This document shows, piece after piece, positions 19,401-34,400 of a DNA stretch of 64,000 bases. The position numbers and the translations under genes are program-made. The notes under the pieces are model-generated. The model made no database searches, was not told where the DNA came from, and worked only from the letters and a program-made list of their open reading frames with translations. The stretch's first letter is position 1. Each line of letters opens with the position of its first letter. The stretch comes from Oceanospirillaceae bacterium (GTDB lineage: Bacteria; Pseudomonadota; Gammaproteobacteria; Pseudomonadales; Balneatricaceae): assembly GCA_013215505.1 (NCBI GenBank), contig JABSQZ010000018.1:69131-133130 (forward strand), read 5' to 3'.

Positions 19401-22400
19401 TCTGTAATTGGTCCCAGTTAGCGTCATCAAATACCAGACTGGTCTTATTTAAACTTACTTGCCCGGTTAAGCCCGCCGGGATGATTTCCGCTAATGCAAC
19501 GGTTACAGTCTCTCCCACTGCTGGTTGAGTCGCCAGGCGCACATTGAAAGTCTGGCTGACTCCCGCTTCTACTGCCAACGGATTGACACTGCTGGTGACT
19601 ATCAAATCAGCTTTATCGTTATCGTTGACTGTCACTTCAATATTGGCGATGTTCAGGCGGTCAAAGTCAGGATTGTCACTGCTGACACTGTGCGAGATAA
19701 CATAATCGCGAAGCCCTTCTGCCGCGGTGTCATTCACAGCCCTGACATACACTGTATGGGTATCTGCCCAGTTACTCGCTGAATCGACACTGATCACCAG
19801 TGATTCATAAAAGTTAATATCATCTATTGAGACTAAAACACTGTCTGCTGCTATTCCACCATGAGCCAGTGATTTGTCACTGGAAGATGCCCGTGCTGCC
19901 GAGACGGTAATGAAAGCCAGAGTCGCGACCGTAGGTTGAGCGACATCCATTGATATCTGGTAACTGTCGACTAATCCGTCTTCATCTACCTCAAGCTGCC
20001 CGTCAACCGCATCTATTTTAACCGCGCCATTGCTACTGTCGGCAACGTTCAGTGCCAGACCGTTTACAAAGATGCCGTTATAGGCGCCATCGGCACTGGC
20101 CACGCTGTGGTTAATAAAGCTGCTGCGCCCCTCGATTGAGTAAGAGACAATCGGCGTAGTGACATCGCCAGCAATGTTGAAAGTATCGGCGCCTAAGCCA
20201 CCGATAATAGTGGTGATCATGTTGGCATTGGTGCTGAGCACGTAGAAAGTATCATCACCTTCCAGTCCGTCGACTTCCGCCAGCTCTACGCCGGTAAAGC
20301 CCACATTCAGACCGGCACCAAAGATGCCTTTATCGGTGATCATGAAGCTGTCATCTGCTTCAGTTCCTAAAACAACCACAGTATCGGTGCCGTTGCCGCC
20401 ATCAATACTCAGCGGTGAGTTAATACTGTATTGAATACTGTCATCACCATCACCACCAAAGAGTTCAACATCACCACCACCGGCGGTCAATTGGCTGCCC
20501 TTCTTCAGGAAGGCGCGAATCACAAAGCTATCATTACCGTCTTCACCGTAAAGCTTAGTGGTGGCTTTGTTGCTGTAGACTCTAACCTGATCTTCACCGT
20601 CACCACCGTAGATGACCATCGGGAAGGTGTTACCTTTACTGAGAAAGCCCAAGGTCGTTTCAGTGGTTTCTATTTCATCGCCAATAGCGACATTGCCTAG
20701 CGATGAAAGTCGATCATCTGCAAACAACTGGCCGATTTGGAAACTGTCGTCTCCAGCGCCGCCATCTAAGGTAGTGATACTGCTGTTATCATCGGAGAAG
20801 AAATTATCATTGCCGTCGTGACCATTAATGGTCAGGCGTGCATTGATGTTGCTATCGTAGTTAATCCGCTCGACATTAGCGGTGTAGCCATCGCTGCCAT
20901 CTTGGTGCATGGCGGCGACAAAGTTAGCTCTTAGCAGGAAGTTATCAACAGCAGCGGTACCGTTGATGGTTAACTTATCGGCTCCAGAGGCCGCTGAACC
21001 TGAGTCGACTACGTCGATTACATAATTTGCATCAGCAGCTGTACGATTAACAATGTAACTGTCAGTGCCTGACTCGCCATCGAGTTGCAGCTTCTCGCTA
21101 CGACTGTGTAGTTTGTTGATAGTGATCCGGTCGTCGCCAGCACCAGTGCGGACAAAAGTGTCACCGGTTAACTGCTGTACATCCATCAACACCTGATCAT
21201 CACCAGTACCGGTATTTATCTGTATCTGTGCGCCAGTTAGCTGACCGTGCAAATTCACAGTGGCCGCTTCGCTATCAACTGTGCCGATGTCGGTATTTAG
21301 CACTAAGGTAGTTTTGGCAATCAGCTTAGCGCCCTGCTCTAAGAGCATTACATCGCCGGCATTTAAGGTCACAGCGCCAAGTTTCGCCTCGACTGTCGAA
21401 GTGCTGGCAAAGGTCAGAACATCAGTAGCTGCAGCTGCAGAATCCGTTGCCGTCAAACTAATGTTGCCGCTGGCAGAGAACACATGTTCAAGCACCGTCA
21501 GCGGACTGTTTGCGGTGATAGTGATATTTCCGGCTGCGCTGACACCGGTGAGTAAATCAGTAACTGTGCCCAGCTGTAAATGACCAGTGTTGAGCCAGTC
21601 AATGCTGCCAACAACGGCCTGTGCTTCCAAATTGTTGATTTGTGAGCTGATAACCGCACCATTACCTATGCTGTCAGCGGCAATAATACGCACTTTATCG
21701 GCGCGTATGTTAACGCCTGAGCTCGCCCCATTTATGACACTGGCGGCGGCTACTATATAGATATCGGCATCCGCGGCCCCTGAGTTATCTGAGTCTGCGA
21801 CTAGATTACCCAGTTTAAGATCGCCTGACGTCTCACTCAGGTAAGTATCTAAATAACTGTAACTGTTGAGCACGCCTGCGTTCGCGGCATCAGTGTCTAT
21901 TTCCAACTGATTGCCAAATTGGCCAATACCGCCTTTAAGGGCGTTCAAGTGGATGGAAACTGCCTTGATATCGGTATTACCCGTTAAGCTGATGTCCTGG
22001 AAGTTATTATCACTTTCACTGTCCAATATCGACTTGCTGGCCTTTAGGTAAACATCTTTAGCAGATTCAATGTTGCCTACCATTAAGTGAGATTCTACCG
22101 CATTCAGGTAAACATCATTGCCCGCATTGGCACTTGCAGCACCACTGATTTTAAAGTCCAGATAGTTAGGGCTAGTGGCGGTACTGTTACCGATTTTACC
22201 ACCGGCCAGTAACTGTAGATTAACACTGCGTATATTGATGATAGCGTTTGTAAGATCGGTAAAGGCATCGCAAATGTCTGCTGCAGCAATCAATGAGACA
22301 TCTGCGGATGAACTGATTTTTTGCACTATTACTGAGGCGCTGCCGCTAGGGGCCTGGCCACTTGTAGCACTGTTCAACTGCCCAGCGCCGATAGTGACAC

Positions 22401-25400
22401 TGCCTACCGCTGCTACATCTGCGATATTAAGGTCTGCTATTTGATAGCTGCTGCCACCAATAGTCGCAGCGCCTTCTACTTGCCATAAATTGGCCAGACC
22501 TGAAGTATCGACACTTAAACTGGCAGTATTGACTAATTGCAGCTTAAAGGCCGAGCCGTCCGCCGCTTGAATGTCACCGCGGGCGATCAATACCAGATCA
22601 CTTCCACTGATAACAGCACTGCTGCCACTGCTGTTATCGATAATGCTTCCAGAGGCATTCAGGCGCACCCAGCTTGCCCCGGTGACTTGATCTACTACTA
22701 AATCACCGCTCTGCTCAATAGCGATACCCGCGCTGGCAGTCGCTGTTAGCGAGGCGGCTCCGGCGAGGTTTAAGTCATCCCACAACTGCAGAGTAACCGT
22801 TTGCAATTGCATCACTATGTCGTACCTTTTCAGCTCTAAGTTCTGCGCTGGTGCAACACTCTGGCTGTCGATACGTACCCATGGAGCCCCGGAGGCCTCG
22901 AAATCTTCTGCAGATAGATCTATGTTTTCACCAGCACCTGTGTACTGGAACAAGACCGGAACACCGTCTTGTGGAACTTCTACATAAGCACCATTGACTA
23001 AGCTCTGAGTACCAGTAGTGTCGGTAACTTTAATACCGCTTACGCCCTCCCATGTTGCATTCCCGTAGTTGATATCGAATTGTGACACTGTTGCATCATT
23101 ATCCATGTAGCGGTAGAAAAGGTACTCGGTCGAAACAACATCATTACCGGTCGCCGCTGATAACAGCTGCTTGTCGGCATCGCTGAGTGCGTTAACCCCT
23201 GCAGACATGTCGATAACCACAGACTCACCGACCTTACCAAGACCGCCCTGAAGAGCTGTCAGGGTAATTTTACTGCCCGCTGCCAGTGATTGGATATTGG
23301 CCACTTCTGCTGTAGAGGCACCCGCACCACCAATGATCACAGTACCAGGATAGAGCTTTGCCACTATGCCCGGGGATAATATGCTGTCAAATAGCGGCTT
23401 GTTTATCGCCTTTTGCGCTAATACATCGCGTTTGAACTGGCTGCTTGTGGAAGATATAGGATTGCTATCTTCAACTTGCAGTAAGGCTAGTTTATTGTAG
23501 TTTTGATCGTATTCAGTGTCTGCTGCATAAGTGGCATTTAACTGCGCAACGCTCTCCTGCGCCGCCGTTAATTCAGCGCCGCTGAGATGGCTAAACAAAC
23601 TGTCGTAGTTAGCATACTGGGTAACATCACTATTATAAGCTTCCACTACACCGCTTGCATCGGTACGCAGCCCTTGCCAATACTGATGATAATCAGCAGT
23701 ATTATTGGTTGCCTGGTTTACGATGTGCGACTGGGCGTAGAAGTACTGTGCATTTTCAGTATCTAGTGCTGCCGCCTTTGCGGTATCAGTGTTGGCATCT
23801 AAAATTGAGCCATCTAGTGTCGCAAGCTGAATACCGTAGTTTACAACGCTGTTATTAACTTCCTGAGCACCGATGATACTAGCGACATTCATGTCTCCAG
23901 ATACTTCGGTGAGCGCCACATTGCCCAGTGCTACTACAGTGACTGTTCCACTGCTGGTAGTGATCGCTGAATCTATGCTCAGATGACCGATTGATCCACC
24001 GAGTGCAGAAAGATTAATATTATTGCCGGTAATATCAGTAGTAGTACTGCTTGTTGCCTCATAGATACCACCGCCAGCATTGATATTGACGTCGTATTTC
24101 GCATAAACCTGATCGATATACAGTTTGTTGGAACTGACTTGATTAACACCTGGGTTGTCGTCTTTAACAACCCCTAAATTAATGCTGCCGTTACTGGAAA
24201 TAATAGTGTGGCCACGATCCTGGAAGTTACCTTCCAAAACCACATTGATGTCACCTCTCGCTCTGATATCCGCCTCGCGGGTCAGTGCGTAAACCCCATC
24301 TGACATAGTCACAGTACCCAGTATCGAATTGACACTCAGTGCCCCCTGATCTGGCAGGGTTATACGCCCAGCTAAGGTAATGTTGCCAAAGCTTACAATG
24401 TCGACATTAGCATCGGCATTTCCCGACAGGAAACTCACTGCAATGCTGTGATCCGCTTTCAGCGAGTGGGTGTAATAGTCTTTTAAACCTTCAATAATAG
24501 TGACTTTAGTGTGCACGGTTTTCTTGCGCAACCAGCCGCCACCTGTGGTCCAGCTGTCAGTATCTATGTCATTGACGCTGGTGTCACCGGCTGTCTGCAA
24601 GTAAGTAATTTTGTATTCGGGTGCTGTGGTTGCATCGGCAACGATAGATTCAGATTCAAGCAGTGGCTTTTTGTCGGTAAACTCGACCGTTTTCCACTTG
24701 TAGCTGTTGTCCTTAACCAACCAGTCGGCAAGCGCGTTGTCGCCAAATAGATTGAAGCTCTTCTTTTCATACTTGCGAATTTCAGTTTGTGTTTTGCCCT
24801 GGCCTTCAGTCCAGACATATCGGGTACCTTCGCTCACCTGATACTGAAAATCTGAACTTGAGCTCTGGGTAGTCACATTGCCCACTTGGGCGTAATCAAT
24901 CTTGGAGATCTCACCGGTGGCCGCATTGCCCACGACTAAAGTGCCCTGGTAGGCGGTGTGAGTCGCCACAGATCCGCCGTGCTGATAGACATCTTTAGTT
25001 AGTGTAGCGCTGTCAATGATCGTCACTGTGCCCTGGCGATATTTGCGGGTATCAATATCATTGATGATTAACTCGTACAGACTGTGGTTTTCGATATTGA
25101 CCGATGCATAGCCACTGGCTGCGACAATGCGTCCATTACCGGTACTGATAATCTGCCCGGATAACACCACTTCGCCACCTGTCGGTACTATATCTTCAAC
25201 TACTATAGCTCTACGACTGGCATCCCAGTAACCGTTAACGGGTACTTTGACATTGCTTGAATCATTGGGGTTGGCAAAACTGATACCGGCGATTGCCTGA
25301 CCTTTAATATTGGCCAGTTCAACATCGTTGCGTCCACCGTAGAAGTTGGCGTCAACTTTTAAATAGACTGTATTAACGCCACTTTGAATCAGGCCGTTAA

Positions 25401-28400
25401 TGTTTAAGTGGCGTGCGGTGATAGTGATTTTGCCCATCGACAATATCTGTGAATTATCGCTATCAATGGCCGCTTGCATATCCGGTAGGTCACTCAAGCT
25501 ATAATTCAAATAGCCGAGCGATGATGAGTAGACCGCGCTGCGCAAGGCAGTATAGTTAACGTATTGACGCGGGTCTTTATTAGTATGGTACCAGGCCTCT
25601 GAATTGAGCGAGAAATCGCCGGCGGCGAATAAATTGATAGTCTCGGCGCGAATCTGGGTAGAGACTTCAATAGAGCCGTCTTTGTTATTGATATAGGCGC
25701 TGCCGTTCTCGTTGACGATATTGCCCTGGATGTACATGTTTTGCGGGATAGGCGGCAAGGTAAAGTCGCCGTAACTGGACCTGATGCTCTTGGTATCCTG
25801 GAACAAAACAATTTCATTGACTTCCTCTACTTGCGCGTTGCTCAGGTCGCTACCATTAGTGTGAGTCACACCGGCGCGAACCGCCACCGAATTAACATCT
25901 TTGTAGTTAAACTGTACCGCGCCTGGTGTGTAAGTTTTTAACACCCCACCGACGTTCTCAACCCGCTGCGCATCTTGGATGATTAAATCATTTACACGCA
26001 GTGAGAAAGGTGTGCTGTTGACAACCTGAATAGTGGCTCCGGCGCGCGCCTGGATATTTTGCATATTACTTTGCGCCGCCAAAGAGTCCGCAGATTTACC
26101 GTCGATCTGAATGTACACAGAACCCGGAGAGGCATATACATTTGGCAAATCTACCATCAGCATATCCAATTCGCGGTTGTAGACCTTGCTGTCGGCATGC
26201 ACAGTATCATCGTAATTCCAGTAATTACTGGTACTGCCAACCGCCGTCCAGAGTTCTGTATTCTGGAAATCAGCTAATTCAAGGATAGATTCCTGCTTGA
26301 TCTTACTGGCATAAAAACTGCCATCCTGGGCTTTAATCACTTGGCCTATTTCTAATTTATGCACTAGATCCGATAGGCCTAAATCATCAATTTTGGCATT
26401 GATTTGCGCCATTTGTACCTGGTAGCGCGCTATTGCCTCAGCATTAGTACTGTGCGAAATCATCCAGCTTTTCACTTGGGCTTTTTGCTCAAACAAAATG
26501 GTGCCCAAGTTGGTAAAGGTCAATACCGGCGCATCCAACTCCTGAGGCTTAACGACATAAAACTGATCGGTCATAGCCGTGGTAAGTGAGCTGGTAACAG
26601 TGCTATCGTAAACGCTGTACTGCGCTTCAATATATGCATTACCAAGTAAGGTGATATCTACCCAGCGCGAAGGATTATTATAATTCTCTGTCAGCAAATC
26701 AATTTCAACACTGTCGACAGGCGTATAGGCGTAATAATTAGCGCCATCTTTGATTACTGTGCCCGTGGTCATTTTAAACTTGATCGCTGCCACATCTAAT
26801 GCCTGCATGACATAGACAACGTCTGCAGGTAATTCGGGCACTTGAACGACGCCGTCTTTATCTGGCACGCCAAATAATAGCTCTTTTTGCACGGTACTGA
26901 GCGCGGCGATGTCTATTACACCACTGGCATCGACATGGCTGTCTAAAATACTTTGCACTTCTTCTACAGGGCGTACCTGCAGGAAGGTTTTATTGTTGAC
27001 CCCGGCAATAATGTTGGCACTGGCATCGACAGTAAAACTGTTAGTAGAGCTGACCTCACCGTCACGATCTACTTCAAAACCGTAGGGAACTCCTGAGATG
27101 GACAATGTCAGGCCAGACTCTTGCGCTCGATCTCCCCAGCCAATTCCCTCGCGGGCCTCAACAGTCACGTCACGCATCGCCTTGATTTCGACATTGACAC
27201 CTAAACTGATCTTGTTAACTTCGACAATATCCGCCTGTGGGTTCGGTACTGTAATGCTGACTGAAGTAGACACTGAAGTGATTTCAACGTTGGAGGAGCT
27301 CTCTAATATATTCAGCACCCCGGTGCGGCTCTTACCGGCATATAAATACAGATCGCCGACTTTAATATTGGCGTTGCTGATATCAATAGTATTGGTCGCG
27401 TTTGTGTCGACATCGGCGCCGCCACCTGAGGCGCTCTGTAGTCCTGATATGGCTAATATATCCGCGGAGGCGCGGTTCTCTGAATCCGTTTTAGCAGTGA
27501 TATACACATCGCCAGTAACGTTTTCGATTAAAGCATTGTTTAAGTTAACTTTTGATTCGGAATCCGCGGTGATTGTACTGATAGCAACGTTGATGCCACC
27601 GGCTAGGCTGAGCGTTTCCAGTGATATATTGTCCACCGCTTTAATATCGTTGATCGCCTCGATATAAATGGACCCTTTATCGTCATAAGTGCCATTGGCA
27701 ATTAGCTGAATCCCATCCGTCAGATTGACAGTGGCTTTGTTATCTATTGAGGTGGTGCTGTAAAGTGCTGAGACGGAAGCGATTGATGCAGAGCCGCTCT
27801 GTAAGTTTTTACCGTTGGCATACATAGATTTATCAAAACTATTAAAAGCATTCACTTTCATATCGTGAGCGTTAATCACAGTAGCACTGCTACCAGGGCT
27901 GGTACTGTTGGTAGAAGCACCTAAGTTAATATCTGCGAATGTTTTAACATTGATGTCTAAGCCAGCACCTGTTCCCGCCAACAAGCCGATAGAATAGGCA
28001 TCGGCACTGGCATCAATTTCCTGATTCAGCGTAGAGCTAACATCCAGGCTAGTGACATTTATAGTCACGCCTTTACCGACATTGGCAACTACCGCCTGAT
28101 AGCTAGTGACATTACTCTGTGAGCCCACTGCCGCCACTAAACCACCAGCACCGGCCACTGATTTAGCCAGGATATCGTCTACCCCGGAAGCTGTCATCAG
28201 CAGTTTATCAGCGTTAATAACGCTGTTGTCGCCGACTTGCACTAATACTTCGTTAGTGCCGTCAACGCCCTGCTCAATATCGGCAATCATCGCTCCGATG
28301 GCAATACCACCGGCTGCGCCACCGCTGCTCTGTGCACGAGCCTTGTTAGTTGATGTAGCATTTATCTTAACTGTGTCAGATGCGCTTAAGTTGGCGGCAT

Positions 28401-31400
28401 CGGTGGTCGCTTCAACAATTGTAGTGATATCGACATCTGCGCGGTTGGCGGCGGCTGTTCCCAAGCTGGCAGAGAAACCTACCGCCTCGGTCTCTTTAAT
28501 CTGGTTATTGGCAGTTGCTAACAAATCTATGTTGGCTGCTGTGATACTGGCATTGTTAATTCTGGCGTTAACCCGGCTCTTCACATCGTTGCGCACTAAG
28601 GCAACACCGACAGAAGCACCGATACTGACACTGATGGCGACGTTAGTGACTTTGATGTTTAACTCTGTGGTTTCATCACCCTTCACACTGAGTTTGCCAC
28701 CGACCAGCGCTGCACCACTGCCTTTTACTTTGGCATCGATAGCGTTATCTACTTTATTGTAAATATCGACACCGCCACCACTGGCGCCTACTAGTCCTGC
28801 ACTTACTGTAACCGCGGTAGCTTTGACATTTTTGAAGCTGGCATCGGCTTTACTAGTGACGTCCAGATTATTTGCCGCAAAAACCTGGAAGCTTGATGTT
28901 CCCAATGTTGTTGAGCTGTTCAGGTTTAGATATGAATCGACATCCATAGCAATGGTATTTTCGATGGTCGTCACACCAATCGACAGGGCACCGCCGATAC
29001 TGATAGCCACAGCTACTGCAGTCGCATTACCTTCTGCCTTAGTGACTTTACCTATTGCATCTGCGTTAATCAGCAGGTCGTGGCCAGCCAGCACATCAGA
29101 GCTCTGCACATAAGCTAAAGTGCTGCCTTCGATGGTATTGGTTAATTTGATGCCGACACCGGCTCCGGAGAACGAGAACTTACCACCGGATACTGCGACA
29201 CTGGCACCGTAGACGGTGCTGCTGATACTAGCATCGCTGTAGGCTTGCACTTTGACATCGTTAAGCGCGTTAATCGATGAGCTGGAGATACTCGCCTGAG
29301 TCTGGTGAGAATCGTTAGTAGCGCCATCACCGACAGTATTCTTTAACAGCGTGACACCTACCGCACCGGCTCCGCCTGCTGCTCCGCCACCAATCGAGAC
29401 ACTGGCTGCTCCGACATTGGCAATAATACTGACATCATTTCGCGCCAACACTGCCACATCTTGAGCGACATAATCTGCAGTTGCGTAAATCATTGACCAA
29501 GCTGCTGCATTGGCTGATTTTAGAGCCGCGAAATCAACACTGCTAGGTAGCAGTGTCCAGTTAGCTAAACTTCCCACTGCCAGCTGAGCATTCGCCGCAT
29601 CCAGGCTAATAGCTGTCGAACCGTTATACTGGTAGGTATTGCCATCGAAATAGCGTAATTTTTCATTGCTAAGTACTTGGATATGCTCTGCACCGACGCG
29701 TGCGCCATTGGCATCATAGGCGTAGCCATCTGCCATAAAGTCCGCACTATAATCAAGTTCAGACCCCGTATAGCGATAGACACCGTCGCTAAACTCAACC
29801 AAATCGCCACTGCTTAGTACTGCAGAATCTTCAGTAGCTAGATGATCGTAACGTTGTGCAGTGGTAATACTGGAACCTGTGATTATGGCTTTAACCTGGT
29901 TTTCAATTTTGTTAGTGCCGCCAACACCCGCACCCGAGATAGCGACTCCTATCTTTCCAGCAGCTATAGCAACGGCGACTGCCTCTGCGTTTAATGTCAC
30001 AGTGGCATCTTCTATTGCACTGACAGACAAACCACCATTGCGGGTCTGCACTTCAATACCTGAGACTAATGCATCAATTTGGTTGGATACATTGTTCTCC
30101 GCTTCCACTGCGGCCACCGAGACAGCGATACCAGTAGTACCAAAACCAGCACCTACTGATACACCGATCACTTTCGCGGTAATAGTGCTGGTATCTTGCG
30201 CTAAAACGCTAACTGAGTCAGTGATTATCTGGGCACTACTACCTTGCACTCCGTACACTTTAGCTTCTACCAGAGAATCAATAGTATTATAGGCAAGAGA
30301 GGCCGCTACTGAGACACCTACACCAGTATCCCCTACCGCTAACGCCAAACTGGCAGATCCTGCTGTAGCATTAATAGTAGCGGTATTGACGGCACTGATA
30401 GCGACTGATGTAGTGCTAATCACCTTACTTGTATCAGTACTATTATTTACATAAGCTGCGGTCTTAGCGTAAATATTGTTAGTAGTATTTACTCCGGAGC
30501 CTGCCCCGGATACTCCAACGCCGCTGCTTAAGGCGACTGCCAGGGCACCGGCACCGACGCCTGCGGTTATGGTCATATCATTGGTTGCAGAAATAATTAG
30601 CACGCCAGTACTATCAATACTGCTATTTTGCAGATAGGACTCTATGCCAAAGCGGCTCGAAGACTCCCCTATATCATTGTGCGAAACGGCCGCACCTATG
30701 GAGATACCAATAGCCGGATCACCGACACTGACCGCCGCCGCGACTGCTATGACTGTAGCATCAATTGTAGAGTCATTTTCTGCATTTATATTCACTGCAG
30801 CAGAGCTGTAGATCACTGAATCAATCACAGTTGCCGAAGTAGTACCGCTTAAATTGTTATGTGCATCGGCGCCGCCGCCAGCGAGTGACAACGATAGACC
30901 ACTTGAACCCAGCGCCACTGCCAGCGAAGCTGCGACTGATGTAGCATTAACAGTAGCGTCTGACTTGGCTTTAATGGTCACAGCAGCGGTACGCTGGTTT
31001 AGCGAGCCAAGTAAAATATTATTCAGCGATGCACTGAGGTTATTGTCAATATTATTTTCTGACAGCGAGACACCGATAGCTAATGCCACCGAAGGGTCTG
31101 ATGGCGCAAAACTACCGGCAATAGATACCCCTAACCCCATCGCTGTGATCTTAGAGGTATCTTCGACATAGATATTAAGGCTACTGGCAAGAATTGATTT
31201 AGCAGTAGTTGTACTTTTCACAACAGCCGATATATCTGCATTGATATTGTTGACAACACTGACACCTGTGCCAGCACCTGAAATACCTGCACCGGTACTT
31301 CCTGCTATCGCCATTGCGCCGGCACCGACACCTGCATCGATGGTCATAGTATTAATACTGCTAACCGTTAGCGCACCGCTAGTATCTACAATGCTATCTT

Positions 31401-34400
31401 GCAGGTATGCGCTCAAGCCATAACGGCTCGATGACGTGCCTATATCATTGCGCGAAATCGCCGCACCAATAGCGACGCCAATAGCCGGATTTCCGACACT
31501 GACCGCCAGGGCGACTGCAGCCACAGTGGCATTGATTGTGGAATCATTTTCTGCCTTGACTTTCACTGCAGCGGAGCTGTAGATCACTGAATCAATGACA
31601 CTTGCCGATGTAGTACCGGTCAAATTATTGTGTGCATCGGCACCGCCGCCACTGAGTGACAGCGACAGACCACTGGAACCCAGCGCCACCGCCAATGAAG
31701 CGGCTACTGATGTAGCCTTAATGGTCACATCAGACTTTGCCTTGACTGACACTGCAGCAGTACGCGCGCTCGAAGATCCGAGCAAAATATTATTCAGGGA
31801 TGCATTGAGGTTATTGTCGATATTATTTTCAGACAGAGAGACACCGATAGCTAATGCTACCGAAGGGTCTGAAGCTGCGTAACTACCAGCAATAGATGCA
31901 CCAACCCCTACAGCAGTGATTTTCGATGTATCTTCTGCGTAGATATTCAGGCTACTGGCAAGAATAGATTTAGCGCCGCTAGGAGCCATCACAACAGCCG
32001 ATATATCTGCATTGATATTGTTGACAGTACTGACCCCCGAACCCGCACCTGAAATACCGGCACCCGTACTACTGGCTATTGCCATTGCACCGGCCCCGAC
32101 ACCTGCATCTATGGTCATGGTATTAATACTGCTAACAGTTAGCGCACCGCTAGTATCTACACTGCTATCTTGCAGGTAAGCGCTCAGGCCATAGCGGCTC
32201 GAAGATGTACCGATATCATTGCGTGAAACAGCCGCACCTATAGCGACACCAATGGCCGGATCGCCGACACTGACCGCCAGAGCGACTGCCGCCACTTTAG
32301 CATTAATAGTTGAAGTATTTGCCGCGTTTATATTCACTGCAGCAGAGCTGTAGATTGCTGAATCTATAACACTCGCTGCTGTCGATCCAGTGACATTATT
32401 ATGTGCATCCGCACCGCCGCCACTGAGCGAAACTGAAGCTCCGTTAGAGCCCAGAGCAGCTGCCACAGACACTGCCACTGAAGTAGCTGTAATAGTCGTA
32501 TCGGACTTGGCTTTGACAGTCACCGCTGCTGCGCGAGCAGTCGAAGAGCCGAGCTGCATATTATCTAGCGATGCATTCAGATTATTGTCTATATTATTCT
32601 CAGCCAGAGAGACAGCGATGGATAATGTAAACGAAGTCCCTGTGGGTGAGTAACTGCCTGCAATGGATGCGCCAACTACTACAGCGCTAATTTTTGAGGT
32701 GTCTTCGGCGTAGATATTCAGGCTACCGGCAAGTAGAGACTTGCGAGTACTAGTAGAGCTGACAACAGAGCTAACATCTACTTTAATATTGTTAGTAGTA
32801 GAAGCGCCTACACCGGTTAAGGCGCCTGCAGAACCTGTTTCAGATTTAGCCAGGCCGACAGACACAGCCACTACATTGGCTATTATGGTTTGTGTGCTCT
32901 TGGCAATACTGCTGACTGCGCCACTGACATCGATATTCGTGTCGGTAATAAATGCAGAGATCTTATTAGCTGCATTGCTGTTATCCGGGTCTTTACCTAA
33001 GTTGTTAGTCGCCAGACTAACACCGATAGACCCTGCCACTCCCGTTCCAGTGGTTCCAGCAGCAAGTGCGATACTGGCACCAAAAACATTGGCGACTACC
33101 TTACCAGTGACTTCAGCCTTTAGTGAGACATTGGTATTAGCAACAGGCGTTCCAGTCTGTTGACCTATGCTTGAATTAGTTAACAGCGCCTGGGTATCTC
33201 CGTACACAGAGTTGCTTACGCTGGCACCGGCTCCCGACAAACTGACACTGGTAGTGCCACCACTTTGCAGCCCTACTGAAGCTGCTACAACGATAGCGAC
33301 AATATCGGAATTATTGATCGCATTTATATCTAAACTGTCATTACCGTTGGGTAGTGTAATTGTAGAATTATTGGTCTTTGCTCGAGTATTAGCGCGCACT
33401 ATATTAGTGCTGATCGCCGCCGCCACCGACAGTCCAACTTTAGTATCAAACCCTGGTGTTGTATCCGCCACTATTGAGGCACCTATTGCAATAGCAAGTA
33501 TATCGGCTTCAGAGTCTGCGGTTAATTTAACCGAACCTGTGGTCATGCTTAGATTGACAGAACCGATTAGCGCATCTGTGTCAGAGGTGATGTTATTCTC
33601 AGCATAAGTGACACCTACTGCTCCGTTGCCGGCATAGGCAACGCCCGCTGCAATCGTATAGATTTCAGACTGGTCACTGGCGACGATGCTGGCACCTATG
33701 CCACTTGAATTAGCACCGCTGACAGTGATGCTATTGATATCATTCAGGTAGGCATCAATATTGTTAGTGACATTATTGACGGAGACGTTGCCAGTCAACG
33801 CAACGCTACTACTGTTGGTACTGGCTGAAGTTTGAGCGATGCTAGCCATTCCTAAGGACAGCGAAGTTGTCAGTATTGTACTGTCATTGGTGGCATCAAT
33901 AGATAACTGGCTTAAGGTCAAAGTAGTAATTTGTGCAACACCCGCCCCCAAGGTAATGTCAACATCGTTGATCAAAACTACACCCGCTGCTGCCAGGGCA
34001 AACTTATTGGTCTCTGCACTGGCGTAGGCGATTGGGAATGAGTAGACACCGCCACCTTCATAGCCTGTGACACTGAGTTTATTAGCACTAAGGCTCTGCA
34101 GATTAGAGACGCTGGCAAGAGTGGTATAATTCGCTTTGTGGTAGACAAATGCACCTGCGCCACTTATCCCGTAATTGGTGTTTGTGGTTTCTGGGGTAGT
34201 CTCACCCGATGCTGCCTTTTTTCCTGTGGCCCAGGCAGAGCTTACCGCCGCGCTAATAAGAAAACCTTCACTTTTAGCTTCAACGACTACGTCGCCATCG
34301 ACATTCACAGTCCCGGATTTAGCCGTTGATAGCTCGGGTGAGCCTATCAATGCCTTGGTCACTTTAGTAATATCTGTAACAGTTGCCGATGCCCCCACCC

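Noticed and set aside
30398..32711. Repeat array considered as CRISPR
   Set aside because: The unit is 771 bp, coding and in frame; there are no short direct repeats with unique spacers and no cas genes.
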